Shown in pieces: positions 28,861 to 37,108 of a DNA stretch of 41,382 nucleotides (positions are counted from its first letter, which is position 1; each line of letters begins with the position of its first letter). Source of the DNA: Deltaproteobacteria bacterium (lineage in GTDB: Bacteria > Desulfobacterota > Binatia > UBA12015); assembly GCA_029262355.1 (NCBI GenBank), contig JAJCZO010000035.1, positions 1 to 41,382 of the forward strand, read 5' to 3'. A model generated the notes under the pieces. It ran no database searches. It worked only from the letters and a program-made list of their open reading frames with translations, and had not been told where the DNA came from. The position numbers and the translations under genes are program-made.

Positions 28861-28887
28861 GGGAGCTCCCTCGAGGCGAGCCGTGGG

Positions 28888-30336
28888 TCAGAGACTCCGC
28901 GCGGCGTTTCTTCCCGCGCGCCGTCCGAAGAAGCTCCCATCCCCGAGCGACATCCCGCTGCTGTAGCCCTGCTTCGCAATTCCCGAGGTCGTGCGCCCCG
29001 CGGCAAACAGACCCGGAACAGGCTCGCCCGACGGAGCGAGAACGCTGCCGCCCGCATCGATCCGTAGACCGCCGAGAGTAAACGCCGAGTACAGCGAGTT
29101 CTTCGTGCGAAGGTCGATCGCCGCGAACGGCGGCGCAGTGAGCGGCGACACGTAATTCGCACCCTTGCCGAAGAGTGGATCGGCGCCCTGCTCCGCGTAG
29201 CGGTTGTATGCGGCCACGGTGTCCTGGAGACACGGCGCTACCAACCCGAGATCGGCCTCGAGCTCGGCTACACTTTGCGCGACGGCCGCAAGCTCGATCG
29301 GAAACATGTCGGGCCGGACGAAGATCTCGTTGTCACAGATGAGGTACGCGTTGCCCTCCTCTCGCAGTACCGTGAACTCGCCGAGCCGCCCCATGTACGC
29401 GTCCTCGTTCACGAAACGCTGACCGCGACCGTTCACCAGGAGGCCGCGGCGCAGCTGATTGGGCGGAAAGAGCACGAGACTAATATCTCCGGTCTCCATT
29501 CGGATCGCTTCGCCGCCGGCCGCCACGCCGAGCCGGATGCCGAGCCCATCATCGTTCTCCGTGCCCACCTTCACTTTGCATTGCTGCAACGCCGGCGCAT
29601 GACGCTCCACCATCTCGCGATTGTAGATGAAACCCCCAGCCGTGAGCACGACGCCGCGGCGGGCGCGCACATGGCGGCGTCCGTCGAGAGTCGCGACGAC
29701 CACGCCAACTACCCGGCCGTCGCTCGCAACGACGAGGGCTTCGCAGCGACTCTGAACGTGAATCCGCACCCCCGCAGACTCGACAGAGGCGAGCAGGTGC
29801 TGCATCAGCCGGCTTCCCTTGTTCGATACCTGCTGCGTGATGTGACCGCGCGGAGCCGGACGCGCGATCTCGTTGAACGGAAACACGTGCTCACTCCCCG
29901 AGTACGTAAGCCCCTCATCCGACGTGAACGGCTCATGCGCCCCGTCGAAAAACTCCGGTTTGAACGGCACTCCCTGCTCGACGAGCCAATGAAAGTGCTC
30001 CACGCTCTCTTCGCAGTAGGGCTGGATCAGCCTCGCATCAGGCTCGGGGCCGCAGGCCGCCATCATGTACTTGAACATCTCCTCCGCCGAGTCTTCGAAG
30101 CCGCAGACCTCCTGAATCGGCGTACCGCCTCCGAGGTAGAGGAGCCCGCCCGACATCGCAGACGTACCGCCCACGCCCCCCGCGCGCTCGAGAACCAGCA
30201 CCTCCGCTCCGGCTCTCGCCCCCTCGATTGCCGCGCACGCACCAGCGCAACCGCCGCCAGCGACCAGAACATCGCACTCCTCATCCCAGCTCGTGACTTC
30301 TGCCTCGTCGCGGCGCAGCCGCCCCAGCTCGCTCAT
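28888..30336 (-). CDS. FAD-dependent oxidoreductase, 3-ketosteroid delta1-dehydrogenase-like
   Basis: 482 aa from ATG 30336; a longer frame adds 15 residues with no support. The FAD-binding start is CDVLVAGGGCAGACAAIEGARAGAEVLVLERA, followed by GGTSAMSGGLLYLGGG, the VVLTAGGF element and the C-terminal GLFAAGRTTSGIAKQGYSSGMSLGDGSFFGRRAG. This is the fumarate-reductase/KstD-type flavoprotein family. Its members desaturate ketosteroid ring A or reduce enoate-like substrates, using FAD in the cytoplasm. KstD-like is favoured by the SSGMSLGDG tail and by nearby FadD3-, EthA- and SnoaL-like genes, but fumarate- or urocanate-reductase types are possible. Divergent from the 2-hydroxy acid oxidase gene; TACGGT sits 7 nt before its ATG. 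Confidence 0.82.
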   Translation of the reverse strand: MSELGRLRRDEAEVTSWDEECDVLVAGGGCAGACAAIEGARAGAEVLVLERAGGVGGTSAMSGGLLYLGGGTPIQEVCGFEDSAEEMFKYMMAACGPEPDARLIQPYCEESVEHFHWLVEQGVPFKPEFFDGAHEPFTSDEGLTYSGSEHVFPFNEIARPAPRGHITQQVSNKGSRLMQHLLASVESAGVRIHVQSRCEALVVASDGRVVGVVVATLDGRRHVRARRGVVLTAGGFIYNREMVERHAPALQQCKVKVGTENDDGLGIRLGVAAGGEAIRMETGDISLVLFPPNQLRRGLLVNGRGQRFVNEDAYMGRLGEFTVLREEGNAYLICDNEIFVRPDMFPIELAAVAQSVAELEADLGLVAPCLQDTVAAYNRYAEQGADPLFGKGANYVSPLTAPPFAAIDLRTKNSLYSAFTLGGLRIDAGGSVLAPSGEPVPGLFAAGRTTSGIAKQGYSSGMSLGDGSFFGRRAGRNAARSL

Positions 30337-30343
30337 CCGCAGC

Positions 30344-30349
30344 ACCGTA
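30344..30349 (-). promoter_or_regulatory. -10-like TACGGT, 7 nt before the KstD-like start
   Basis: Matches TANNNT on the minus strand, separated by 7 nt from ATG 30336. No Shine-Dalgarno lies between. Consistent with a leaderless transcript. Confidence 0.33.
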
Positions 30350-30432
30350 GTCCGATCGTGACGGCTTGCCCAACTGCGCAAGTAAGCCGGACCAGTAGCC
30401 CCGACGGCGCGAGTCGGCTTTAAGGAAGTGTC

Positions 30433-31662
30433 ATGGCGATCCCCCTTCTCGACACGCTGCGCTCGGTAATGCAGTTCCGATCGTTCGAGTGGGACCCGGT
30501 GGTCCGCCGGCTATCGCGTTGCGCCAGTGTCGACGACTTGCGGCGCGTCGCCGAGCGCCGCCTTCCGCGCGGCTGTTTCGATTACATCGATGGCGCCGCC
30601 GAGGATGAACGCAGCCTCGACGGCAACTCCGCCGCCTTCCGTGAGCTCGGGTTTCACCCCCGCGTCCTGCGCGGGGTCGGGGAACCACGTTTCGCAACGA
30701 CCATCCTGGGACACGAGGCGTCGATACCGCTGATCTGTAGCCCGACGGGATTCGGCCGCATCGCGCACTCCCAAGGGGAACTCGCAGTCGCCCGCGCCGC
30801 TGCGCGGGCAGGAATACCGTACACGCTGTCGACACTCAGCACCCGGTCGATCGAAGAGGTTGCGTCGGTCTCGAGCGGTTCCAAGTGGTTTCAGGTCTAC
30901 GTCTGGCGCGACCGGGGCCTCGTGAAGGAGATGATCGACCGCAGCCGAGCCGCCGGCTACGAGGCGCTCCTTCTGACGGTCGACACGCCAGTATTCGGAC
31001 GACGGGAACGCGACGTTCGGAGCGGGTTCTCATTGCCACCGAAGCTCGGCCTCGAGACTCTGCTCGACGGCATCCTCCATCCCGGGTGGACGCGTGACTT
31101 CCTGGCCGCCGAGCCGATCGTGTTCGCGAACGTCGTGGGCCACGAGGTCGGCGATGGGACGAGCCCGGTCGCACTGGCCGATTACATCAACACCCAGTTC
31201 GATCCCAGCGTTTCGTGGCACGACGTCGAGTGGCTGAAGTCGGTCTGGGACGGCCCGATCGTTCTGAAGGGAATCCAGACCGTCGCCGACGCAAAGCTTG
31301 CCGCCGACGCCGGAGTCGACGCCATCGCTCTTTCGAATCACGGGGGCCGCCAACTCGACGATAGCCCGGCGCCGCTCACCCTGGTTGCCCCCGTGGTGGA
31401 CGCCGTCGGTGATCGCGTCGAGGTCTACTGCGACGGCGGCGTGAGACGAGGCAGCGACATCGCAAAGGCCCTCGCACTCGGCGCGCACGCCTGCATGATC
31501 GGTCGACCCTATCTGTATGCCCTGGCGGCCGGCGGGGAGCGGGGCGTGGATCTCGTGCTGGAGTGGTTCGCCGAAGGGCTCGCCCGCACCCTCGCGTTGA
31601 ACGGAGCCGCCACGATCCATGAGCTCTCCCGCGAGTACGTCGAGTGGCGTCATGCGCCGTGA
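30433..31662 (+). CDS. FMN-dependent alpha-hydroxy acid oxidase/dehydrogenase
   Basis: 409 aa. (S)-2-hydroxy acid dehydrogenase fold: FDYIDGAAEDERSLDGN near the N-terminus, PLICSPTGFGRIAHSQGE, VLKGIQTVADAKLAADAGVD, catalytic His303 in SNHGGRQLDDSPAPL, and DGGVRRGSDIAKALALGA for FMN phosphate binding. It oxidises a 2-hydroxy acid (lactate-, glycolate- or mandelate-like) to the 2-oxo acid, passing electrons to O2 or the quinone pool. SD AAGGAAG precedes ATG 30433. A membrane-associated lactate-type dehydrogenase or an oxidase for longer 2-hydroxy acids are both plausible. Transcribed away from the KstD-like gene, it converges with the EthA-like gene. Confidence 0.88.
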   Translation: MAIPLLDTLRSVMQFRSFEWDPVVRRLSRCASVDDLRRVAERRLPRGCFDYIDGAAEDERSLDGNSAAFRELGFHPRVLRGVGEPRFATTILGHEASIPLICSPTGFGRIAHSQGELAVARAAARAGIPYTLSTLSTRSIEEVASVSSGSKWFQVYVWRDRGLVKEMIDRSRAAGYEALLLTVDTPVFGRRERDVRSGFSLPPKLGLETLLDGILHPGWTRDFLAAEPIVFANVVGHEVGDGTSPVALADYINTQFDPSVSWHDVEWLKSVWDGPIVLKGIQTVADAKLAADAGVDAIALSNHGGRQLDDSPAPLTLVAPVVDAVGDRVEVYCDGGVRRGSDIAKALALGAHACMIGRPYLYALAAGGERGVDLVLEWFAEGLARTLALNGAATIHELSREYVEWRHAP

Positions 31663-31707
31663 GGGGCGACGAGCGACGGCGAGCGTTGACCCGGTCAGAC
31701 GTGCGGA

Positions 31708-33210
31708 CTACGCCGCGCGGTCGTCGGCCGGCGCCGCGAACGCCCTCGCGGCAGGCTTTCGGGTGAACTCGAGTGCCCCGTCCTCGAGTGAGCCGAGAGC
31801 CACGGTCCAGACGTCGACCATGTAATTCTGGTACGCACGCCAGGGAAGAGCAGAAGCTTGCTTGGGGAAGTCCTGGATCGAACGCTGGATATAACCTGAC
31901 GTGAAGTCGAGCATCGGGTCGACATCGACGGGATGCGCGCCGGTCCGCGGGCAGCACTCATCGTACCCCTTGGCCTCCATGTGGTTCAGGAGGCGAGCGA
32001 CAAACTCACAGGTGAGGTCGCACTTCAGGGTCCACGACGCGTTGGTGTAGCCGATCGACATGGCCAAGTTCGGCACGTCGCTGAACATCATGCCTTTGTA
32101 GGTGAGGGTGTCCGAGAACTTCACGGGCTCGCCATCGACGGCGACCGTGACACCACCGAGGAGCTGTAGATTCAGACCGGTCGCCGTCACGATCAGGTCG
32201 GCCTCGAGCTCCTCACCCGACACGAGTCGAATCCCGGACTCGGTGAACGTCTCGACGTGATCGGTCACGACGGACGCCTCGCCCGACTTCAGCGCTTCGA
32301 AGAGATCTCCCTCGGGAACGAGGCACATCCGCTGGTCCCACGGATTGTAATTCGGCGTGAAGTGTCGGCGAACATCGTACTCGGGACCGAGATGTTCGCG
32401 CACCTGGCTCAACAGACGCTTCTTCGCGCGCTCCGGATACCGACGACAGAACCAGAAGAAGAGGCCCGTGAAGAACACGTTGCGCCCCCGCACCAGAGAG
32501 TACACGAAGCGATTCGGAAGAAACTCGCGAAGCTTGTTCGCCATGCGATCCTCCGACGGCGCAGCCACCACGTACGTCGGAGACCGCTGGAGCATTGTGA
32601 CGTGCGCGGCGGTCTTCGCCATCGACGGCACGAGCGTCATCGCCGTTGCACCACTGCCGATCACGACGACGCGCTTCCCCGCGTAGTCGATGTCCTCGCT
32701 CCATTTCTGAGGATGCGCGATTCGACCTTGGAACCGCTCCATCCCGGGAAAGTCTGGGGTGTAGCCCTCGTCGTAGTCGTAGTAGCCGGCGCACATGAAT
32801 AGAAAGCTGCAGGTGAACTGTGTGCGTTCGCCCGTCTCGACCCGCTCCGCCTCTACGGTCCAGTGCGCTTCCGGCGTCGACCAGGACGCCCTTTTCACGT
32901 GAAACCCGTGACGGATCTTGTCGCGGATCCCGTACTCGTCCGCCGTGTCGTTGACGTACCGGAGAATCGATGGCCCATCCGCGATCGCCTTCGGTTCGGT
33001 CCAGGGACGGAAGGAGTACCCAAGCGTGTACATGTCGGAGTCCGACCGAATGCCCGGGTAGCGAAAGAGGTCCCACGTACCGCCAACGTTCTCGCGGCGC
33101 TCGAGGATTGCATAGCTCTTGTCCGGGCAGTGCTTCTGCAGATGATATCCGGCGCCGATGCCGGAAATACCAGCGCCCACCACGAGAACGTCCAGATGCT
33201 CTTCCGTCAT
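31708..33210 (-). CDS. flavin-containing / Baeyer-Villiger-type monooxygenase (EthA-like)
   Basis: 500 aa. FAD Rossmann motif VVGAGISGIGAG (residues 10-21), ERRENVGGTWDLFRYPGIRSDSDMYT, and an NADPH Rossmann motif VVVIGSGATAMT. The Baeyer-Villiger fingerprint FxGxxxHxxxWP appears as FQGRIAHPQKWS (160-171), with the last Pro replaced by Ser. Size and the ..HPQKWSEDIDYAGK.. region resemble mycobacterial EthA, which oxygenates ketones and thioamides. Such enzymes insert O next to a carbonyl, turning ketones into esters or lactones. An esterase such as the one at 1-148 or the lipoprotein hydrolase could act next, but they are not in the same operon. TAGGAT lies 7 nt before ATG 33210. Confidence 0.87.
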   Translation of the reverse strand: MTEEHLDVLVVGAGISGIGAGYHLQKHCPDKSYAILERRENVGGTWDLFRYPGIRSDSDMYTLGYSFRPWTEPKAIADGPSILRYVNDTADEYGIRDKIRHGFHVKRASWSTPEAHWTVEAERVETGERTQFTCSFLFMCAGYYDYDEGYTPDFPGMERFQGRIAHPQKWSEDIDYAGKRVVVIGSGATAMTLVPSMAKTAAHVTMLQRSPTYVVAAPSEDRMANKLREFLPNRFVYSLVRGRNVFFTGLFFWFCRRYPERAKKRLLSQVREHLGPEYDVRRHFTPNYNPWDQRMCLVPEGDLFEALKSGEASVVTDHVETFTESGIRLVSGEELEADLIVTATGLNLQLLGGVTVAVDGEPVKFSDTLTYKGMMFSDVPNLAMSIGYTNASWTLKCDLTCEFVARLLNHMEAKGYDECCPRTGAHPVDVDPMLDFTSGYIQRSIQDFPKQASALPWRAYQNYMVDVWTVALGSLEDGALEFTRKPAARAFAAPADDRAA

Positions 33211-33217
33211 GGTCTCG

Positions 33218-33223
33218 ATCCTA
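33218..33223 (-). promoter_or_regulatory. -10-like TAGGAT, 7 nt before the EthA-like start
   Basis: Exact TANNNT, a good match to a bacterial -10 element, on the minus strand 7 nt from ATG 33210. AGGATCGAG could also act as a weak Shine-Dalgarno, so the leaderless reading is not certain. Confidence 0.33.
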
Positions 33224-33254
33224 ACATCGCACGCAGCGATTCCGCTCCCGCAGC

Positions 33255-33794
33255 TCAGTCGTTCAGAAAGGCTTTCTCGGGGATGAGCCGGAAGGCGGTC
33301 CGCTGCTGTTCGTCGAGAACCTTCGTCAGCGTGGCGTCGTCCAGAGCCGCGGCTTCCGGCCGGAGCTTCGTCATCACGCGGCGGATGAGATCACGTCGCT
33401 CCGGGTCGTCCTTGACCGCTTTCACCGTCCCGTAGACGATGAGTTGTTTGCGGCCATCGTGCACCAGAAGCGCCACCTTCGGTTGTCGCAGTACGTTCTT
33501 CCACTTCGCGGTGTAGCTCTTGATCGAAATCGCGATGTCTGCGCCATCGTACTCGTAGGCGATCATCGAGAGCTGCGGAGAGCCGTCTTTCCGGCCGGTC
33601 CCGAGCACGGCCCACACGTGCTCGCGTAGATAGGCTTCCTGATCGTCCGTCAATTCCGTCTGCCCCTCTCCGGCATGGGCCTCCGTTGCGATGAGCAAGA
33701 CCGCCAGCCCCGCCGCCAGTCCGAGCGCCTTGACCAATCCGGAACGCGGATGCCAGGCTCCCGGCCACGGGAGGCGCCTCATGTGTCGGAACAT
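33255..33794 (-). CDS. exported PPOX-fold (F420/FMN split-barrel) protein
   Basis: 179 aa from ATG 33794; ATG 33782 or TTG 33737 are alternative starts. All retain a hydrophobic export signal (VKALGLAAGLAVLLIATEAHA, cleavage near AHA-GEGQ). The mature part, LTDDQEAYLREHVWAVLGTGRKDGSPQLSMIAYEYDGADIAISI, is a pyridoxamine-phosphate-oxidase-like split barrel of the TIGR03618 (F420-dependent) type, ending near LDEQQRTAFRLIPEKAFL. The family is normally cytoplasmic; an export signal is unusual. Its 5' end overlaps that of the divergent DUF2277 gene. It may bind a flavin or F420 outside the membrane, or a heme-like or other ligand. TATAAG lies 6 nt before ATG 33794, inside the DUF2277 gene. Confidence 0.75.
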   Translation of the reverse strand: MFRHMRRLPWPGAWHPRSGLVKALGLAAGLAVLLIATEAHAGEGQTELTDDQEAYLREHVWAVLGTGRKDGSPQLSMIAYEYDGADIAISIKSYTAKWKNVLRQPKVALLVHDGRKQLIVYGTVKAVKDDPERRDLIRRVMTKLRPEAAALDDATLTKVLDEQQRTAFRLIPEKAFLND

Positions 33795-34047
33795 TCGAAC
33801 CTTATACAACTTCGCACCACCGGCCACGGAAGAAGAGATCCGAGCTGCTTCCCTGCAGTTCGTTCGGAAGCTTTCCGGGTTCAACAAGCCCTCGAAGGCC
33901 AACGAACCGGCCTTTGAGAAGGCGATCGAGGCGGTCTCGACGGCGGCCCACGAACTGCTCGACGGCCTGATCACGGCCGCAGCCCCACGCGACCGCGAGA
34001 TCGAGGCGCAGAAGGCTCGTGCGCGCGCAACCCAGCGATTCGGCTAG
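33781..34047 (+). CDS. DUF2277 family protein
   Basis: 88 aa. MCRNIRTLYNFAPPATEEEIRAASLQFVRKLSGFNKPSKANEPAFEKAIEAV is the hallmark of DUF2277, a small, all-helical family of unknown function found in many Actinobacteria and Proteobacteria. ATG 33781 with GGGAGG 6-7 nt upstream is the start; a longer frame to 33691 is a shadow. It overlaps the start of the exported PPOX-fold protein and ends 5 bp from the convergent Nudix gene. Confidence 0.85.
   Translation: MCRNIRTLYNFAPPATEEEIRAASLQFVRKLSGFNKPSKANEPAFEKAIEAVSTAAHELLDGLITAAAPRDREIEAQKARARATQRFG
33801..33806 (-). promoter_or_regulatory. -10-like TATAAG, 6 nt before PPOX start, inside DUF2277
   Basis: A near-consensus -10 element on the minus strand within codons 7-9 of the DUF2277 gene. 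It supports ATG 33794 as the start of the exported PPOX-fold gene. The fixed DUF2277 N-terminal sequence (IRTLYN) on the other strand would constrain this site. Confidence 0.35.
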
Positions 34048-34052
34048 GGGCC

Positions 34053-34691
34053 CTACTTCCAGGCGAAGACCGGCTGCTCGAAGTGCGCGACCCGCGTGCC
34101 GCGGCCGTGCACTCCGACCTCGCGGAGCTGATAGATCACCGCCGCCGTCGGCGCATGAATGTGCGTCCCGACCAGCGGCACCGAGATCACCGGCCGATCG
34201 CTCTCCGGGATGTTCTTCACGTGCGGAACACCGGGCTTGTCGAGTTCGGACAACGGCACACGATACAGCTCGGACACCTCGGCCGGGTCCGGCTCGAGCC
34301 TCGCTCCCGTGCCACCCCACAAAACGATCGGAGTGATCACGAAGCCCGAGCGGGTCGGGTAGTCGTCGAGACGACCGAGAATCGCATCGGGTTCGAGTGC
34401 AAGGCCCACCTCTTCGCGCAACTCGCGCAGCGCCGCCTGCTCGGGAGTCTCGCCGTCGTCGAGACTGCCCCCGGGGAGCGCCCACTGCCGCGGATGGTCC
34501 TTCAGGCGGGAGCTTCGCCGCGTCAGAATGAAGCACGCGCGCCCGTCGTCGTCGTCGACGAGCGTCATGGTGACCGCCGCGTGCCGGCGTCCCTCCAGCG
34601 GAGCGGATTCCTGATCGAACGCCTCGAGGTTGGACCGTACGCGGACACGCAAGTCGTCAGCGAGAAGCAACGGGGATTCGGACACCGTCAT
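34053..34691 (-). CDS. Nudix hydrolase (CoA pyrophosphatase-like)
   Basis: 212 aa. A perfect Nudix box, G-x5-E-x7-REUxEExGU, spans residues 75-97 (GSLDDGETPEQAALRELREE...), preceded by LPGG. ILTRRSSRLKDHPRQWALPGG matches the NudL/CoA diphosphatase subgroup, which cleaves CoA or acyl-CoA to phosphopantetheine and 3'-AMP products. That would fit a genome rich in acyl-CoA reactions, but the call is family-level. It converges on DUF2277 with a 5-bp gap; the cytochrome c lipoprotein is divergent on the other side. Confidence 0.85.
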   Translation of the reverse strand: MTVSESPLLLADDLRVRVRSNLEAFDQESAPLEGRRHAAVTMTLVDDDDGRACFILTRRSSRLKDHPRQWALPGGSLDDGETPEQAALRELREEVGLALEPDAILGRLDDYPTRSGFVITPIVLWGGTGARLEPDPAEVSELYRVPLSELDKPGVPHVKNIPESDRPVISVPLVGTHIHAPTAAVIYQLREVGVHGRGTRVAHFEQPVFAWK

Positions 34692-34831
34692 TGCTTACGT
34701 CCCCAGGGCGGTCCTCGCCAGGCCGTACTCATTCTTTGCGCTCGCGCGACGAAGGCCGCTTCACGGCGCGGTTCGGGGCCGCCCCACGGTCGCGCTTGCG
34801 GAGCGGTCGCGCGCATGGAACCGTCGCGCCC

Positions 34832-35320
34832 ATGCGGATTCTGGTAGGAGTTCTCGTCCTCTCCCTGGTGGGCTGCACCGCCACCAAGCCTCCCACGCCG
34901 AAGGCCGATGCCGTGCCTCACGTCGGCGACGACTGGTTCGTCTGGCGGGGCCAGACGCTCGGGATCACCGCCGACCAAGCACGTGCGCGCGACGCGAAGC
35001 TCCCGGACGGAACCGACGGAACCGCACCGCCCGACGGGACCCTCGATGCGAATACCCAGATGGAAGCCGCGATCCTCTGGAGCCAGGAGTGCGCCCGCTG
35101 CCACGGCCAGGAGGGCGACGCCCCCGAGGTTGCCGAAGGACAGGCCCAACCGCGCTCGTGGGGCGGGATGGCCGCCATGGGTTTCCTCATGGGTGGCGAC
35201 AAGATGCGCGCGGGCATCTACACGACCATCGACCAGGGAAAGGGAACGATGGCCGGCTGGGGAGACGCGCTGTCCCGCGAACAGATGTGGGCCCTCGTAG
35301 CCCACATCGAGTCGTTCTGA
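34832..35320 (+). CDS. cytochrome c lipoprotein
   Basis: 162 aa. Lipoprotein signal MRILVGVLVLSLVGC with Cys15, then an acidic linker, then a class I cytochrome c domain: CARCH at 87-91 and Met ligand candidates in MGFLMGG or GTMAGWG (the second fits usual spacing). A single haem c anchored on the periplasmic face of the inner membrane or on the outer membrane would act as electron carrier, perhaps for the PQQ dehydrogenase or the di-haem proteins of this window. ATG 34832 is the only start giving the signal. About 169 bp follow without a gene or evident signal (35321-35489). Confidence 0.82.
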   Translation: MRILVGVLVLSLVGCTATKPPTPKADAVPHVGDDWFVWRGQTLGITADQARARDAKLPDGTDGTAPPDGTLDANTQMEAAILWSQECARCHGQEGDAPEVAEGQAQPRSWGGMAAMGFLMGGDKMRAGIYTTIDQGKGTMAGWGDALSREQMWALVAHIESF

Positions 35321-35489
35321 GCGCGCCCGTCGCGCCGCCCCGGCAATGCCTCGCGCTGCAACTCAGTAGCGCAACCCCGCGGCACCGGGTCGTCGGCCGA
35401 GCAGCAGCGCCCATCGACGGCACGGCGCGCTCGGGCTCAGGAGGGCGTGCATGGAGCCGCACCCAGCCCGACGCCCCCGGCGACCGATG

Positions 35490-37052
35490 TCAGATCTTCC
35501 GTTCTCGGCCGGCCCAGTACCGGTCACGCAGTCGGCGCGTGTAGATCTTCCCCGATGGATGTCGCGGCAGCTCGGCCACGAAGTCGACCGAGCGGGGCAC
35601 CTTGTACCCGGCGAGCCGTTCCCGACCGAAGGTTAGAATCTCCCGGGCGAGCCCGCCCGTGGCGTCCTGCTCCGCAACGAGTTCGACCGCCGCTTTCACG
35701 CTCTCGCCCCACTCGTCGTCCGGAATGCCGAAGACCGCGACGTCAGCGACCGCCGGGTGCTCGGCCAGCACCTGCTCGATCTCGAGCGGATAGATGTTCA
35801 CGCCACCCGAGATGATCATGTTCGTCTTTCGATCCGCGAGGAAGACCCACCCCTCGCCATCAACGGACCCGACATCTCCAAGCGTGAAGACTCCCGGCTC
35901 CAGATAGGCGCGGGCCGTCTTTTCGGGGTCGCCATGATACTCGAAGACGACGTCTTGGGTCTTGTGGCGACAGTAGAGGTCGCCGACCTCGTCCGGAGGC
36001 AAGCGCTCACCCTTCTCGTCGACCGAGAAAACTTCGAACGCCGGAAGTGCCTGTCCGACCGTGCCCGGATGCTCGAGCCACTTCGTAGAATCGACCAGGG
36101 TGTTCACACCGCCCTCGGTGCCGCCCCAGTACTCGACGAGAAGCGGCCCCCACCACTCGATCATTCGCTGCTTCACGGCCACCGAAACCGGCGCCGCGCC
36201 GTGCAGAACGAGATCGAGCCGGGGTGCGCGGAACTCCGCGCGCTCCTCGTCAGGAAGCCGAAGCAGTCGAACGAACATCGTCGGCACCAGGTGCGTATGC
36301 GCGACCTCTCGCTCGCGAAGTGCCGCCAACGCCGCACGCTCCTCCCAACGCGGCAGGATCACGAGGGGTGCGCCGTTCGCCATGTCGTAAACCGAGAACA
36401 TGAGGGGGGCCGCGTGGTACATCGGCCCGGTAATGAGGTGCGGTCCGCTGCCGTCTAGCCCGATGTTGCGCCCGAGAACGTCGTGATGCGCGAGCGTCGC
36501 GCCGAGCGCTCCCGGGCGAGTCCGCTTCACGCCCTTCGGTCGACCCGTCGTGCCACTCGTGTAGATCATGTTGCCACCCGCGGGCCCATTCGGATCGAAC
36601 GGCTCGTCCGAGAGGGACGCGAGCTGCCGATCCAGCGCCTCTCCCACGCACACAATCTGGCACCCGGGGTGACGCTCGACGATCGTGCGGGCCGCCTCCT
36701 CGTGCGCGGCATCTACGAACAGTACGCGGGCGCCCGAGTCGCCCAGCGTGTAGTCGATCTCGTCGGGTGCGAGATGCCAATTGACCGGCGTGATCCACGT
36801 GCCCGCGACGATCGAAGCGACGATGAGCTCGATCCCCTCGACGCGGTTGCCCATGAGGGTCGCGACGTTGTCGTCGGGCCGAACTCCGAACTCGCCGCGA
36901 ATCAAGTGCGCCATCCGCACGACGCGGTCTTCGACCTCCGCCCAAGTCCGCTGCCGGGTTCCGTCGTCGAGGGCGAGACCGTGTGGGTTGCGGCGTGCGT
37001 GGTCGAAGATCACCCCTTGGCGGTACCAAACGCTCCTCTGCCCGGCATGCAT
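35490..37052 (-). CDS. acyl-CoA synthetase (ANL superfamily)
   Basis: 520 aa from ATG 37052 (MHAGQRSVWYRQGVIFDHARRNP); an open frame extends 66 bp upstream into the RecQ start, which disfavours it. P-loop IYTSGTTGRPKG, EYWGGTEGG, FTLGDVGSVD, LADRKTNMIISGGVNIYPLEIE and HPSGKIYTRRLRD with the catalytic Lys. It adenylates a carboxylate and forms its CoA ester. The MYHAAPLMFSVYDMANGAPLVIL region resembles ligases for long-chain or steroid side-chain acids (FadD19/FadD17-like), a tentative assignment. It stands alone, divergent from recQ. Confidence 0.85.
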   Translation of the reverse strand: MHAGQRSVWYRQGVIFDHARRNPHGLALDDGTRQRTWAEVEDRVVRMAHLIRGEFGVRPDDNVATLMGNRVEGIELIVASIVAGTWITPVNWHLAPDEIDYTLGDSGARVLFVDAAHEEAARTIVERHPGCQIVCVGEALDRQLASLSDEPFDPNGPAGGNMIYTSGTTGRPKGVKRTRPGALGATLAHHDVLGRNIGLDGSGPHLITGPMYHAAPLMFSVYDMANGAPLVILPRWEERAALAALREREVAHTHLVPTMFVRLLRLPDEERAEFRAPRLDLVLHGAAPVSVAVKQRMIEWWGPLLVEYWGGTEGGVNTLVDSTKWLEHPGTVGQALPAFEVFSVDEKGERLPPDEVGDLYCRHKTQDVVFEYHGDPEKTARAYLEPGVFTLGDVGSVDGEGWVFLADRKTNMIISGGVNIYPLEIEQVLAEHPAVADVAVFGIPDDEWGESVKAAVELVAEQDATGGLAREILTFGRERLAGYKVPRSVDFVAELPRHPSGKIYTRRLRDRYWAGRERKI

Positions 37053-37096
37053 TGCAAGGAGTGAGGCCCAGGGCTTCCGCTCGAGGACGAGTCGGG

Positions 37097-37102
37097 TATA
37101 CC
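37097..37102 (+). promoter_or_regulatory. -10-like TATACC, 6 nt before the recQ GTG
   Basis: TATACC lies 6 nt upstream of GTG 37109, with no Shine-Dalgarno between. It supports the GTG as start and suggests a leaderless message. It lies inside the open frame that would extend the ligase gene on the other strand. Confidence 0.33.
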
Positions 37103-37108
37103 CAGCGC

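Noticed and set aside
28860..28871. AGGGAGCTCCCT palindrome between convergent genes
   Set aside because: Palindrome without a loop cannot form a good terminator hairpin; may be chance.
35321..35489. Small RNA or tRNA in the 169-bp gap after the cytochrome c lipoprotein
   Set aside because: No cloverleaf, no T-run hairpin and no promoter-like element seen.
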